The notes beneath the pieces were generated by a model that was not told the origin of the DNA, ran no database searches, and saw only the letters and a list, made by a program, of their open reading frames with translations. DNA of 64,000 bases from Symbiodinium natans (Eukaryota; Sar; Dinophyceae; Suessiales; Symbiodiniaceae). A program made the position numbers and the translations under genes. Location: contig CAJNDS010000813.1 in NCBI GenBank assembly GCA_905221605.1, positions 133,501 through 197,500 on the forward strand, given 5' to 3'. This document shows, piece by piece, positions 46,411 to 58,389 of this stretch; position 1 is the stretch's first letter, and each line of letters starts with the position of its first letter.

Positions 46411-49400
46411 CATGAAGCATAGCACGCCCTTCGCTGACGGCATCGAAAATGGTTTTGTCGGCGACAACGCTAGCTGGGTGCACTACAACTGGCCTGAGGA
46501 CAGCCGTGTGACATGCTGATGCTCACCAAGTTCTATGTACGAGTACTTAAAAACCTTGCATGCTCGTTCATTGTGTGGATTAATGTGATTGCCACGTAGT
46601 GCCTCAGGGGTTCGAAATCGGTTTTCGACGGGATGGATACCCTCAAAGTTTGCCGAATTTCACGATGTTTGGAGACCTGGCGGCAAACTGTCAAGGCTCG
46701 CAATCTGCAGCACCATAAAGGTATGAAGGCGAAGGCAGAGAACCCAGCCATGGCCCAGGGATCTCTCTATCAGCTAATCTCTCTCACCCTTTGCAGCCCA
46801 CTTCCAAGTCTCGCACTTCACTAAATCCTCACTCCGAACTTCATTCTTAAGTTCATGATGCTTCACTATGTTTCACTCTCAGCCCCCAAGACCTTTGTCT
46901 TGCTTCCAAGTTCAACTCTGACCCCGAATCTTTGATCCGTCTTAGCACTGTCTTAACACTCACATCTCTTCATTCGCCTTCTGCCAAGGATCCCTGAGAC
47001 AAAGCTCCGTGAAGGCGACAATCGGTCTGGGCGGCGCTTTCGTTGAGGATGGGGAATACGTGACAGACTCAACTTCCGAAGCACTGCGATGTGCGCTCGC
47101 TCACGATACAGAATCGCTCAGGCCGCTCAGGTCTCTCTGTCTCTTTCTGTCTTTGTGCAAAGTCCAGGTCGCCACATGGCAGGGTGCGGGCAACATCTCC
47201 TTTGAAGGTGATGCTGAGTTACTCTACATGGAGGACAGCTGCAGCTGGTCATACCGGAGTTGGTCCACCATGCTGGTCAAGACTGTCCATGGCTGTTTAT
47301 GAGTCTGCGATAGTCTCTGGCTGTCCTTCGGACAGCTGTTGAGTGTCATTCACGTGTCTTATGTATGAAATGTATTCGTGAGTATACTAACTAGCACGTC
47401 ACGTGACTCCTGAGGATGCCAACGCTGCCAGAGTCATGGTCCGACCAAAGAGCGGCGGCTTGGTCTCTGAGTCAGAGTTTGTTATCTCTGAGTCACCCCG
47501 GAAACATGCTGGTGCCAGCTGACGCCTACTCCTGTCGGCGTGTGCAGAGCAGGCATATACGCGCCCAACATGCCAGCAGATGCCAGCAGTGTCTGAGGAG
47601 TGGTTGTCCGAGTCGTGCGCACTGATGAAGACGATCCACTGCACGCGATAACCTTGACTCCAGCCCCGCAGATTAAAGCAAGCTGCATGAAGAGCCTTTG
47701 AGGCCCGTCTTTCTTCACTGTTTCAGGCTTTTGCAATGCAACTCTTTCAATGTAGAAGCCGGTGTAAGGTTGAGTACCGGCAGAATGCGACGGAACAGCT
47801 GTTTCATCCTCGTTTTCTGGAGATGTTGAATGGGACGGCTGTCCTGCGGTTCGCTAGTTGGCAGATGATCGAAGCTTGGCAAAGTCTGTACTGTAGTGGC
47901 AGCTTCAGCAACCCCTGGGCAGACGGAGAATGCCGGGGCCATTGTGGCACATGTTGGTTATTGTTGGTTCAAGTTGAAGCTTTGTTATTTTTGGACTGCT
48001 CCCTCAAGCTGTTCCTCGGATTGGGGGAGGATTGGGGGAGCGGGGCGGCTTGATCCTTCTGCCACCATCTGCCACCATCTGCCACCATCTGCCACCATCT
48101 GCCACCATCTGCCACCATCTGCCACCATCTGCCACCATCTACACCACTACCAAAGACGGATGAACGGCCCCTTCGGCGAAGAATTCGGGCTTTGACGCAA
48201 GGAACTCCTCCGAATTTAACACAGAAGTTGTCCACTTATATCAAGGATTAGTTGTGTAGCGACGTGAGGACGCAACGAACGCGAGGGCGAGCACCTGCAT
48301 TTCTTCAGGCATTACTTGCACCCAACACCATGGAACGGAGAATCAAGGGTGCGAACGTGCCAACCTGGCAAAGACAAGTCGGCACTGTGAGCAACACGGT
48401 ATGAAGCGATTGAAGCGCGTCTTCGGTGATGGGTGTGTGACAGAGAGCGCTTGTGCCAAGACAGACAAGACTAATTTGGGCTCTGCCAACTGCCAACCGG
48501 AGGATGCTTGGGGGCACGTTGGTTCCCTAGCGCGCGGCTGGGAGAATCGAACGCTGCCATCGGACCAGACGCAAGCAGGCGCGTGGATGCGGCTTGAGAG
48601 TTTCTTGTGAATGGAGACGCATGCTTGAAACTGTCGGCACAAAACCGTGAATTGCACGAAGGTCCCTTTGGAGTGTGCGTGGAGTACATGGTGGAACTGG
48701 CCTGCAATGGCATTACGATTGCCCCGAACTCCATTGGCTAGATTTTCCGAACTCAATAGGCTATATCTTCCGAATTCCACAAGCTATATGACCCGAACCT
48801 CGTGGACTGCAGTACGTGTTCGTTTCTTTTTTCCCAGTCAGATTGCTGAGCAGTATGATTACCATAGATGTACATGGAACTCTTTCGCTTTAGGTGGAAC
48901 TGGCCAACAGACTTGGAGCGCGTCCGTGGTTCTCCATGCCGAAGGTCGGAGGAGTCATATCAGTCACGTGCCGGACTCCCCAACGCTTTACATGCCGCTT
49001 TCGAGAGCAGCTGACACGATAGCAGTTTTTGGTGTGACGAGGCACCGGAGACTGAGCCTGACAGCATCGATGAGTATGCTAGAGAATTTGCCACCCGGCT
49101 GATCCATCGCCTGCTTTCCCAACTTGGCAGTGAAGAAGTCGGGACAGGAAAGATTGTGAACTAAGGCTTTGCTGGTGAACCAAAGTCTCGATCCTCAGCT
49201 GAGGGTCTATGTGGAGTACCGATCCTGTTGCCTGAATGGCCTGGCACCGGGATGGAACTCACAGGCTTTGCAGCATGATCTGCAGCATGGTTTCGATGAA
49301 GAGTTCCGTGTCCATTGACGCTGGGTTCTTGCGATCGGACATTGGATGATGTTTTGATTCGATCTGTCTGGTGGTTTCTCTTCGGCCTCCTCAACCACAT

Positions 49401-52400
49401 CAGACCACCTCCCTCTCTCGCCCCTTTCACCATCCCTTCTCCCTTTGAGGCACCTGCATCAGACATTCTCAGATAACCTGGAATCGACGGCGACCAAGTG
49501 GAACTTTTATTGAAAGGTTTCCGATTTTCTTGGGGCGCTGGGAGAATCTCGCCGCGCGTGCTGACCGAAATAGCAAGCCGGGCTCAACCTGCACGGTCGA
49601 AGGGCTAGGTGGACATTTGCCGGACAAACGAACTTTTGCTGCATTCCCTGGGTATCTCTCCCGGTACAGCCGGCCATGTAAAAATAATGCAGAACTACTG
49701 CGCATATATATATATATATATATATTTATTTATTTGTTTACTTATTTATTTATATATGTATACATGCCTGCCACTGCCGTGTCGGCATGCAAGAAATGCG
49801 CAAGAGAGGCAGCGTCTTCCTGGAGGTGTGAGGTCTGGCTAAAGAAGCTATTGACGGGCTATATGTGCAAAAGGAGTCGTACCAACCCGAAAGCAGATGG
49901 AGTTATTTTTTTCTGTCTACCCTCTTGCTTCACCTTTCCAATAGGTTGACGGATGTTGACAGGCTTGTCTCAAAAGCTTTTTCATGAATGGGGGTTGTGA
50001 AAACGTTCGAGAAGCCAATGCTGTAGAAGTTAATTATGGTCGAACTACTTGGAAACATCTTGCAACGTGTTCAATTGGTTGTCCCAGTGGCTGTTTGGAT
50101 GTGCAGGAAAACGCAGTACAATCTCTGACTTTATGGAAGAGCTGGGAACAAGCAGGCTTCGACCCAGATCGACTTATTAATGAACTTCGGCAGCAGCTGC
50201 ATGCGAATGAGATCGTTCGAGCTTTGCAATCTGAAGAGAAACCTGATCTAGGTCATATCCTCTTTGCAGCAGCTGGACAAGTTCGGCACGGATGTTACAT
50301 CTGTCGAAGCTGCCGCGATTGAAGTTTCGCCACTCTGTTTGCAAGCACTGACAAGATGTTCCTTAAGAGGGCGGGGTCGGATTGATGGGATGTTGGGCTT
50401 GGAGCCCCTGAGTGGAGATACATTCCGACTCATACCAGTACTGACTCAGACGGACTCATTCTGACATTCAGCTGGAGTATCTTGGCGCCTCGCGACAAGC
50501 AACAACTCGCCGAGGTTTTCAGACGTGTGCAAGTATGGGGAGACCCCGTGTACTGACTTCAATGCCATGGAGGTTGGCATGCTGACTCATTGAATCACGA
50601 TCACAATGCCCGTAATGGCCAAGCTATATTTGAAAATTTGACCCAGGCCATCAGCACCTACGGAGCTTTGACCCCCGCTGAACTGATTGATGCCGTTGTG
50701 CGGCCCGCCATGCTCAAGGAAGAAGCTGCCGCTTGGTTCAATCTTTTTACGTGTTTGCGTAAAGTGTCAGTGGGAAACCCTATACTACTAGTAGGGGCCC
50801 TGGCCCGAAGGTTTCACGTTGAGGGATGAGTGATATGTACAGTTCCCTCAAGGGGAAGGAGTGGAAAGCCCTAGGGAGCCGTTGCCTCAACACTGCCCGT
50901 ACTGCCTATAATAGCCCTATGCTGATCTAAGCTGTACGCGCGTGACCGTCAGTAGTACAGAATGCGTAGATGCAAGTGACATCGAGTGACCCAAGTGTGA
51001 CCTTCAATGGTCCATTGGCCCGATCGCAGTTTCTGAGCATGCAGATTGATGCAGATTTAGCAGAAGGTTCGCAGCCATTTTGCAACCATGTCCAGTAGCA
51101 TTTGCAGCCATCTGCTGCAACCTCGGGACTGGGAAGGGGGGGAGTTTGCAAGTCAGATGAAGTCAGTGAGGAGATCATCCAACGAGTCCAGCAAGCTCTT
51201 CATTATGGCTTTGAGTTCCCTTGCTTTTCATTATGCCTTTGTGCCTTGCACACTGCAAGTTTCCAAGAGAGGGCAGCATCCGCATCAGCGCCTTCTTGGA
51301 TTCTGCATTTAAGTGGTCTCGAATCGACAACGTCCAAAATGTCTTAGAAGACAGTCGTAAAGCAAAGCTTGTATTCTTGGATGACGCCGACCTTTCATGC
51401 CAGTTGTCTGAAGCGTTTGCCCTGCAAGCTTCGGAAGCACCCTGTTCCTGCAATGCTTACGCCACCAAGTCTTCTAAAAAGCTAGCTTGTGGTAGCTTGT
51501 CCTCGAAAGTGACAGCCCGTCCAAAACTGGAAGTCTGCCGGCTGTTTCAAGGATCATTGCATTCAACGCGCTGCCCATGATATCGGTGTTAACCCAAGTC
51601 ATGCATGAGTTACATGTGCATTTGCATATGCAATACGGAATCTTCCATGGCCTTTCGTCGCTAAATCGCAAAGTGAGCTTGATCCTCAGGCCCGGGGTTA
51701 CGGTCATCGCGGAAACCTGAACTGGGCGTTAAGATGCGAGAGCTGCTCGGTCAGAAAAATGGTAGCTCTTCGTTTGCGTAGCGCGATCCCTGGTAGTACA
51801 GTGAACGCATGCACAATGGAGCGCACGAATTGAAAGGGCATTCAAATCATGGAAAGCTCAGATGTGTTGTCATTGTTTCTGTGCGTGTCTGTGTCTGCAT
51901 CGGCTGCATGAAGGTTCCACCTCTCTCTCTCTCTGTGCTTGCCTGTTCGTTCTTTGCAAGGCTGCTTAATGAAAACGCTGGGGCGCCGCTACGGCGCAGG
52001 GTACGCCCAGCAAACTGCGGAGTCAAGGGCTCAGGGATGTGGGCGCTGAAGAGGAATTCCCTGCAGGCAGCAGGCGCAATTGGCAGACGGTGGCTGGGTC
52101 TTTGAGGCTGCCACGCAGTTGTGCCATGTTGCACCTTCAGAACATTCCCTGTTGGGCATCGGCAGTATGTCGTACTATGTACTACGAACCACCATAGGCT
52201 GCAGTTTTGCGCAGGCTGACTTTGTGGCATATAAAGGCTACCAGGGCCTGCTCGAGGAGGATCGGGCATATGACGGCAATGGCGCGCTTGGCTGCAGAGA
52301 GCTGCAATGAAGGGGTGGGTACAACTCGGGGCCTTGTGTAGCCTGAAGTCTTCTGGTTCGAGTGTCTTTGGGACAAGCCACTTCTCAGCTTATTAATTGG

Positions 52401-54655
52401 GAGGGTACCGACACGTCTTTGAAACGATCCGCGTCCCAAGCCAAAGCGCATGAAATCCACACCGAATTGCACAAAGCCACATTAAAGTCCTCCCCAAGAG
52501 CTTCGGCAGATTGAGAGTTTTTTTGCACAAAGGGTCACAGGATGGCACTGGCCTCACAAAGCGCTTGTGCCCTGAGGTTTGTACTGGCTGCATGGGACAC
52601 CCGAGCAGGCCAAACTACATTGTGTGAACATGTGCCTCGACGTACTAGAGCAGTGGAGGGTGTGTGTGTGTGTGTGTTGTAGTGTTGTGCATTATGCGGT
52701 TTATGCTGTGACAGAGAAGCTGTATTAGAGCCCACAGGAAGGAGCAGCCCACGATCAGAAAACAGTCTGCAGACACATTAGATAAATGCCTCGCAGTGGC
52801 ATCACACCTGCTGGCCTTCCACACCGGGTCTCATGCGGGAATCAAAGAGGTTTGTTTTTTTTCTCTGGCTGGAATCAGGGTGAAAGCTATCGAGAAGCCT
52901 TTTTGTTGTCCTAGTTGTCCGGCAGCACCTGCAGCTCCGTCGCTCTGTGCTTCGTGATTGTCTGTTCGTGTGATCCCAGGTCAACCTGCGATGGCTTCAC
53001 GTATATAAGAACCGGGGAATGGAGCTGCGGAGTGGCTGTGCTCTATCGTTGCGGTGGTTCTAGGCCGATTCTGGGTATGAGGAGCCCTGCCTGCTTGAAA
53101 GTTTCCCGGTGAATTTAGAGCGATTTTCCATTGTCACACCCAGGTCGGGAACAGCTATCGCTACGGAGATTGTTCAACTCCAGGCACTGCATATTTCTTT
53201 CAACGCAGTCGGATTGGCGAAGGTGCTCGCAGACCTCCGACCGAATGTTCTGCATTTACCGTGAATGATGACCCTTATGACCAGTGTGGTCCATCCAGCA
53301 CTGACAGCTACTTCAAAGTGGATGCTCAGATTCCAGGCTCGGGCCGAGCAAGTTCGTATCAGTTAAGTCACTGCGCCGTGTACATCTGTCATTTCTGGCG
53401 CTCCCACGTAGTGACGCACGACGGTAGAATCAGGTTTTTCCGATGCAGCTGCTGCAGATCTAGCTGCTCGAGACGCTTGCCAGACCTCGTGCCGTCCTCG
53501 AAGCCTCCGGCTGCTGCCCGGGATGTTGTTCCATGATGTTCCATGATGTTGCACTTTGCGACGGCTGCAGGGTCCAGGGATCGGCAGTGCCAGGACATTC
53601 GCCTGCTATGACAAAATATGACAAACTACACTGGGTCAGCAGCACATTTGCATGCGCAGACGCACAGTGGTGTCGCAAGGTCCTTACGTCAATTCGTGGT
53701 GAGGGTACTTAAATTGAATCATATTCCAACCAGGTGTACCTCTGAGGACACGTAGCGTTTGTACAACGTCGCTCACGAAAAGACTGCCTGATTGCGTTCG
53801 GGGGTATAGGGCTTGCTTGTTTGTAAGCTGGTGCTGTGCAAGCTGTAGCCTGCTCAGATGTAAGGTGCGAGCATGCGTACACGTCTGAGTACTGGAATCC
53901 GCCTGCTGCAGGCAAGATTGAGATCAGAAGCAGACAAGTAGTGAAGATGCACCCATGATTCCCTTTGCCGGCTTCTTGCCGTGCCATGCGCACGAGGACT
54001 CACCTTGGATGAGCTTCGCTCGCTTTTGCCCGGCATCACTGCAGCAGCTGCCAGCGAACAAAACCTGGAAAACAACATGATGCTTGACACTATGCAGTTT
54101 GATATTGCACTTCAATGCATCTTCCACAGGCCCAGGATGTCGCGTTAGCATCTCGCAAAATTCGCTGAGGATCTCTGCTTTTCGGGAACCCGTAATGGAA
54201 GATCTGATGCTCGACTACTTGGAGCGTCTACGCCAGATTGGCTTCTCCACCGTTGTCGGTGCCAGAGTCAGCATGCCACGTGCATTTTACAATCATGCGT
54301 GCCGCACCTGCGACATCCGAGAGCGTTGGCGTTTATGCGCAGGCGGGCAGATGGTCCGATTAGCAAGAAGCTGCTGGTCAGGAGCTCCGGGGAGTGTGAG
54401 GTGTTTGGTGTTTTTGTCCATGGTTTGCGTGTGCTGCCTTCTTGTAGTGATGGACTGCAGGGGGCAAAGCATGTGGACAAGCTTCTGTTATGCTGCACTG
54501 GGACGATGACAGCCCCATCCGACGTGCTATGACGGGCTACGTGCATGGACGGCGAGCAGCTCGGGTCATCCCTACGGACGAGCTGAAGCCATGTCCACAG
54601 ACATGCGTCCACGGCATCTGCGAGCAGGGCAGTTGCAAGTGTTGGAAAGGAGTCA
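46411..54655 (+). CDS. GH-A-like/EGF array, module 1 (apparently incomplete)
   Basis: Exons matching module 2 in order. 46411-46512: ENGFVGDNASWVHYNWPEDS. 46608-46692: GFEIGFRRDGYPQSLPNF. 47169-47235: VATWQGAGNISFEGDAELLY. 47601-47645: VVVRVVRTDEDDPLHAITL. 47795-47880: FHPRFLEMLNGTAVLRFASW. 48539-48565: WENRTLPSD. 48660-48700 and 48894-48940: GVCVEYM, VELANRLGARPWFSMP. 49061-49155: DSIDEYAREFATRLIHRLL. 49208-49225: RVYVEY. About 53200-53258: VGLAKVLADLRPNVLHLP. 53998-54080: TLDELRSLLPGITAAAASEQ. 54195-54265: MEDLMLDYLERLRQIGFSTV. The module closes with an EGF-like exon at 54585-54645 (CPQTCVHGICEQGSCKCWKG). The Asn-Glu acid/base dipeptide that follows the VYVEY strand in module 2 was not found. 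Exons between 49.9 and 52.4 kb do not match module 2 and may be another gene. Confidence 0.5.
48058..48140 (+). repeat. Eight tandem copies of a 10-bp unit
   Basis: The 10-mer TGCCACCATC is repeated eight times without change and then decays to CTACACCAC. It lies in an intron of module 1 of the array. Confidence 0.95.
49704..49758. repeat. (AT)n and TTTA tract
   Basis: (AT)n at 49704-49724 runs into ATTTATTTATTTG units and TATATGTATAC. Probably intronic or intergenic within module 1. Confidence 0.85.
49984..52310 (+). CDS. Coding-like exons of unclear ownership inside module 1
   Basis: Protein-like + strand pieces are 50105-50280 (AGFDPDRLINELRQQLHANE, IVRALQSEEKPDLGHILFAA), 50264-50345 (LDKFGTDVTSVEAAAIEVSP), 50475-50555 (LAPRDKQQLAEVFRRVQVWG) and 50590-50760 (HNARNGQAIFENLTQAISTY). 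Further pieces are 51158-51225 (VSEEIIQRVQQALHYGFEFP), 51270-51400 (AFLDSAFKWSRIDNVQNVLE, LVFLDDADLS) and 52205-52310 (ADFVAYKGYQGLLEEDRAYD). None aligns by eye with module 2. They could be a separate gene nested in the array, an inserted segment, or diverged parts of module 1. No family was recognised. Confidence 0.35.
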
Positions 54656-54811
54656 TGGACTTGGCAGTTTGTCGTTGGTCTTGCTTCTCCACAAGCTCAG
54701 CGAATGACAGTAGATCTCTTCTTTGCTGCTTGTCACTGTCTTTGATCCAAACATCAGGCGAGTGGGGCAGATTGTTCCCGGCTAGCTCCAGCAGAATGCC
54801 ACCGTGGTCGT

Positions 54812-57540
54812 AAGCTGGGCTTGTCCCTCTCGGGCATAAGCTACTGGACAAGGTGCGGGACGCAATCAAAAACAGACAAAAACCCGCTAGAAGGCTGGCG
54901 AGTTCTTGTGAATGTAATCGAATGTTTGCCAAGGGAGTGGGCCTTCGTCGACGTTTTCAAAAACGTGGCATGACAAAAAATGGCGTCGTGTCAACTGCCA
55001 CGTCCCTGCGTGCCCAAGTCCACATCCTTGGCTGTATTTGTCTGCATCTGTGTTCCTGCCAACGTCGAATTTTGTATGGCTGAAGAGTATGATTCCAAGG
55101 TGGGTGAATGGCAAGCGCAGGAGTTTACGTCCTACACCTGGAACACAGGCCTCGTTCCGTGCTGGAGCATTGGCATCCACATTTCATGTTTCATTCAAGT
55201 CTCTTCAAGTTCGCCTGCAACAGGCAGCGAGCTGATATTCAGGGGTGATGGGTATCCTGCCCACCTCAACATCAACCAGGTCGCCCAACTGTTGACAGCT
55301 CCTGGAAATGCATTACTGAATTGTGGGTCACCCAGTTTGCCTGGCCATGTCACGGCATTTGCTTCTGAGGTGCGCGATGTTGAGAGACACTACACGGATG
55401 GTTGGTATACGGTCCTTTTCGATGGCGAGGGTGTCCTTGAGTTCAACATGGATGTGACGGCTGTCCATCGCATTGCTCGAAATCACATTCAAATCTACGT
55501 GAACTTGACGACGTCCATGAACAATGGCATAGGCATCCGAGTGTCAGATACTCGGGAAGACGACCCAGTGAGGCAAGTGGCGCGCAGAAGCAAAACATGC
55601 CCAAAAGGTATTAAGAGACTCATGTTCCCCCATAAGGTACAGTTACAGTAGCATCTCAGACTTGCATGGGAGGAATATTCGAGTCATTACTCCTGGCTTC
55701 GAAGAGACATTTCACACGTCGCCCTTCCACCCGGCTTTCCTTGCAAGCCTTGAGGGCTTCTCTGTGTTGAGATTCATGGACTGGATGCATGCCAACAGTG
55801 ACAAGACGCCTTTCGAATGGGAGACTCGCTTGCATTCGGTTGAAGGAGTAGGCCAGACAACCGCCAAGCTTCGTGCAGCACAGCAGTCAAATCGGTGTTC
55901 GATTTTCTTCTGGCTGCCGCAGGCATCGCGTGTCACACCATCGTACTATACACAGGGCTCACACCCGGGGGTAAGCCTGGAGTACATGGTGCGGCTGTCG
56001 AACGAAGTCGGGGCCGAACCCTGGTTTTCTCTGCCAGTGAATGCAACGGACGCCTACATCGGGCAGTTCGTGGCATTTGTATCTGCCGCTTGGACCTTTC
56101 AATGCCTTTCACCGCCTTTGCAACCCTTTTTGAACTTAACCGTTGAACACCCCAGTGCACAACAGACAAGTTGCTGGTCCACCGAGGAGCACCTGAGGCC
56201 AGATCTCGGGGTTTTCATCGAGCTCGGGAATGAAGCCTGGCACCCCGGGTTTTTTGGAGGCCAATGGGCACAACAGCAAGGAGCAGCGGAAGGACTGTCC
56301 TTTTTGTGCTGGTACGCGAAGCGCTCCGGGGAAATGGCCAGAATTGCAAAAGCCGTGATCAACGGCACACGAGACTTGACCGTTGTTGCAGGGAGCCAGT
56401 CGTCCAATTATGATGCGACGGCCCAGTTGTTGCAGTGCGAAGGCATCAATGACACCGATGCCATCGGTTTAGGACCGTATTTCAATGGATACAACATTCT
56501 CCCAGACCCAGATGCCGATCTCAATCTCGTGCTAGAGAGCTATGAGACTGAAGTCAATACTTCGTTGCAGCGAGTTCGCGAACATAAGGCAGTACTGCAA
56601 GGCACTCATTTCAAGTTGCTGGCTTATGAAGCTGGCCCGGCCGGGGAAGGTGATGGCAGCGCAGATGACCTTGCGATCCAGGCGCATCGACATCCGAAAA
56701 TGAAGGACATTCTTGCTAAATACCTGAATGACCTTGACAAAGAGTTTGACTTGATGGTCTACTTTGCAAGCTGTGGAAGGCCATCCAGGTATGGCTCCTG
56801 GGGTATGATCGAAGCCATGGATCAGCCCAGGGAATCTGCATTCAAGTACCAAGCGGTGCAGGAGTTTTTGGCCAATCGAACACATCCTCTTCCTTCGGCT
56901 TGTAGCTACGAGGAGCCAGACTGTGCGGGTGCAGACGGCTGTTCAGGCCGGAAAAGTCAAGACTGCTGGCTACTGGTAAGTGCTTTCATCTGCTTGAGCT
57001 GTTGAGCTCTAAGTGCTCTTAATGTCCACTAGCTAGTCAGTGCTAGTCATCAGCTTAGCCACGTCAGCATATGGCAGCCACGGCTTGTAGTTGGCGTAGC
57101 TGTTGCGCTCCAGGCAAGGGGCTGTGTGGATCGGATGACCAGTGCTACTGCTACCGTGGTTACTCCGGCGTGAGCTGTTTGGATGCCTCGTACACAGACT
57201 ACTCATCCTGCGGGTACCGCTGCACCTTCGATCAAGGTCTTTGCGAAGTGTCCGACGCCTGCTTGACAAAGCCCTCAGTTTGTTGATTATGATTGGGGCA
57301 ATCTGAACTGCAGGCAGTGCAGTAAACCCATGTTAAACCCCTTACATGTGCAGAGCAGTTTGGCATGCGAAAAGTGAGCGCTGCAGGAGATCATTGGCAA
57401 TGCACGGAGCTGGCACTGCAGCTGTCGTGAAGAGTACAACGGCGGCAAGTGTTCCAAATTCCAGTGCCCGAATGGATGCAACCAAAGAGGACACTGCATT
57501 GCCAGCGGGGTATGCAGCTGCACCGTGCCTGAAACTTTGT
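54812..57540 (+). CDS. GH-A-like/EGF array, module 2 (complete-looking)
   Basis: Probable extracellular glycoside hydrolase-like module; the substrate is unknown. Start: 54813-54845 (LGLSLSGISYW) and 54928-54960 (EWAFVDVFK). An N-terminal beta-rich part is encoded by 55230-55270 (IFRGDGYPAHLN) and about 55368-55572 (DGWYTVLFDGEGVLEFNMDV, GIGIRVSDTREDDPV). A GC donor joins this in frame to the large exon 55673-56975 with a canonical GTAAGT donor. That exon encodes RNIRVITPGFEETF, FHPAFLASLEGFSVLRFMDW, YMVRLSNEVGAEPWFSLPVN, LGVFIELGNEAWHPGFFGG, DAIGLGPYFNGYN and FKLLAYEAG. The Asn-Glu in ELGNEAW fits the clan GH-A acid/base and the Glu in LAYEAG fits the nucleophile, each after a beta strand. 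EGF-like Cys-rich exons follow: 57071-57285 (CAPGKGLCGSDDQCYCYRGY, CGYRCTFDQGLCEV) and about 57396-57540 (CSCREEYNGGKCS, CPNGCNQRGHCIASGVCSC). It is probably one gene with modules 1 and 3, because no start or stop separates them. Confidence 0.6.
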
Positions 57541-58389
57541 CATAGTCACAGTCCTTATGTCGGTTCCTGGTGTAGACCCGGAGAATACTGTCAAGATCTG
57601 TGGACAGAGGCTTTCGTGGATTTCGCGGCAGGGAATGTGAAATTGACTGCGGATGTGGGCATCACGGCCAGTGCGACGCAAACAACGATTCTCGTCCGAG
57701 AGTTTGTGCGAACTCAGGTTTCTCAGCTGTCCAGCACTTTCGAGCACTTGCTGTCGAGAATCAGACTGTATGATACCGCAGCGGAGTGACTTAAAAAACT
57801 ATGAAGCTTCCTCCAAAGAGGAACTGTAAGCAAGAGGCAGATGCCCCTTCAGCCTTCAGGGTTTCGGTCTCGTGCCTAGTGCAGAAGGAAGAGGGTTTAA
57901 GAGTTCAGAAATGAGGCCAGGAGATCATTTTAGGAGCTTTGGTCCTTTTGGGCTCGAGCTGAAGACCACCGAAGCACAGGAGTTCATGGTTTCGACTTCG
58001 TGAACCATTTTGGGGTTCAGAGATCATCTAGAAGCTTCAGGTCCATCTCTTCAACCTCTTCAACTAGCAGCTAGCAATACAGTAGCTACAGCGGTATCAA
58101 CAGCCACAGGAGCAAATGCAACAGAAAGCAGAGCCAACAATGTCAGCATACGTCAGCCAAGGAGTGCATATGTGATCAGGGGTGGCGCAGGTCTTCTTCA
58201 ACTGGCTGTGAGTGGGACTGTGCAACTGCTGACACACTGGGCTGCACTGGCCCAGGCATGCTTTGGGGGGTTTGTGTGCAGGGCAGGGTGTGCAGAGGGT
58301 GCGCGATTGTCTGGTGAGTGCTTGTCATCCGGCTCCCGCCCAGAAGCTTAGTGCAGCCCCAATCAGGATTCAACGCATCTCTGTTTGCT

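Noticed and set aside
48058-48140. CRISPR-like direct repeats
   Set aside because: The 10-bp units are contiguous with no spacers; the context is eukaryotic with introns.
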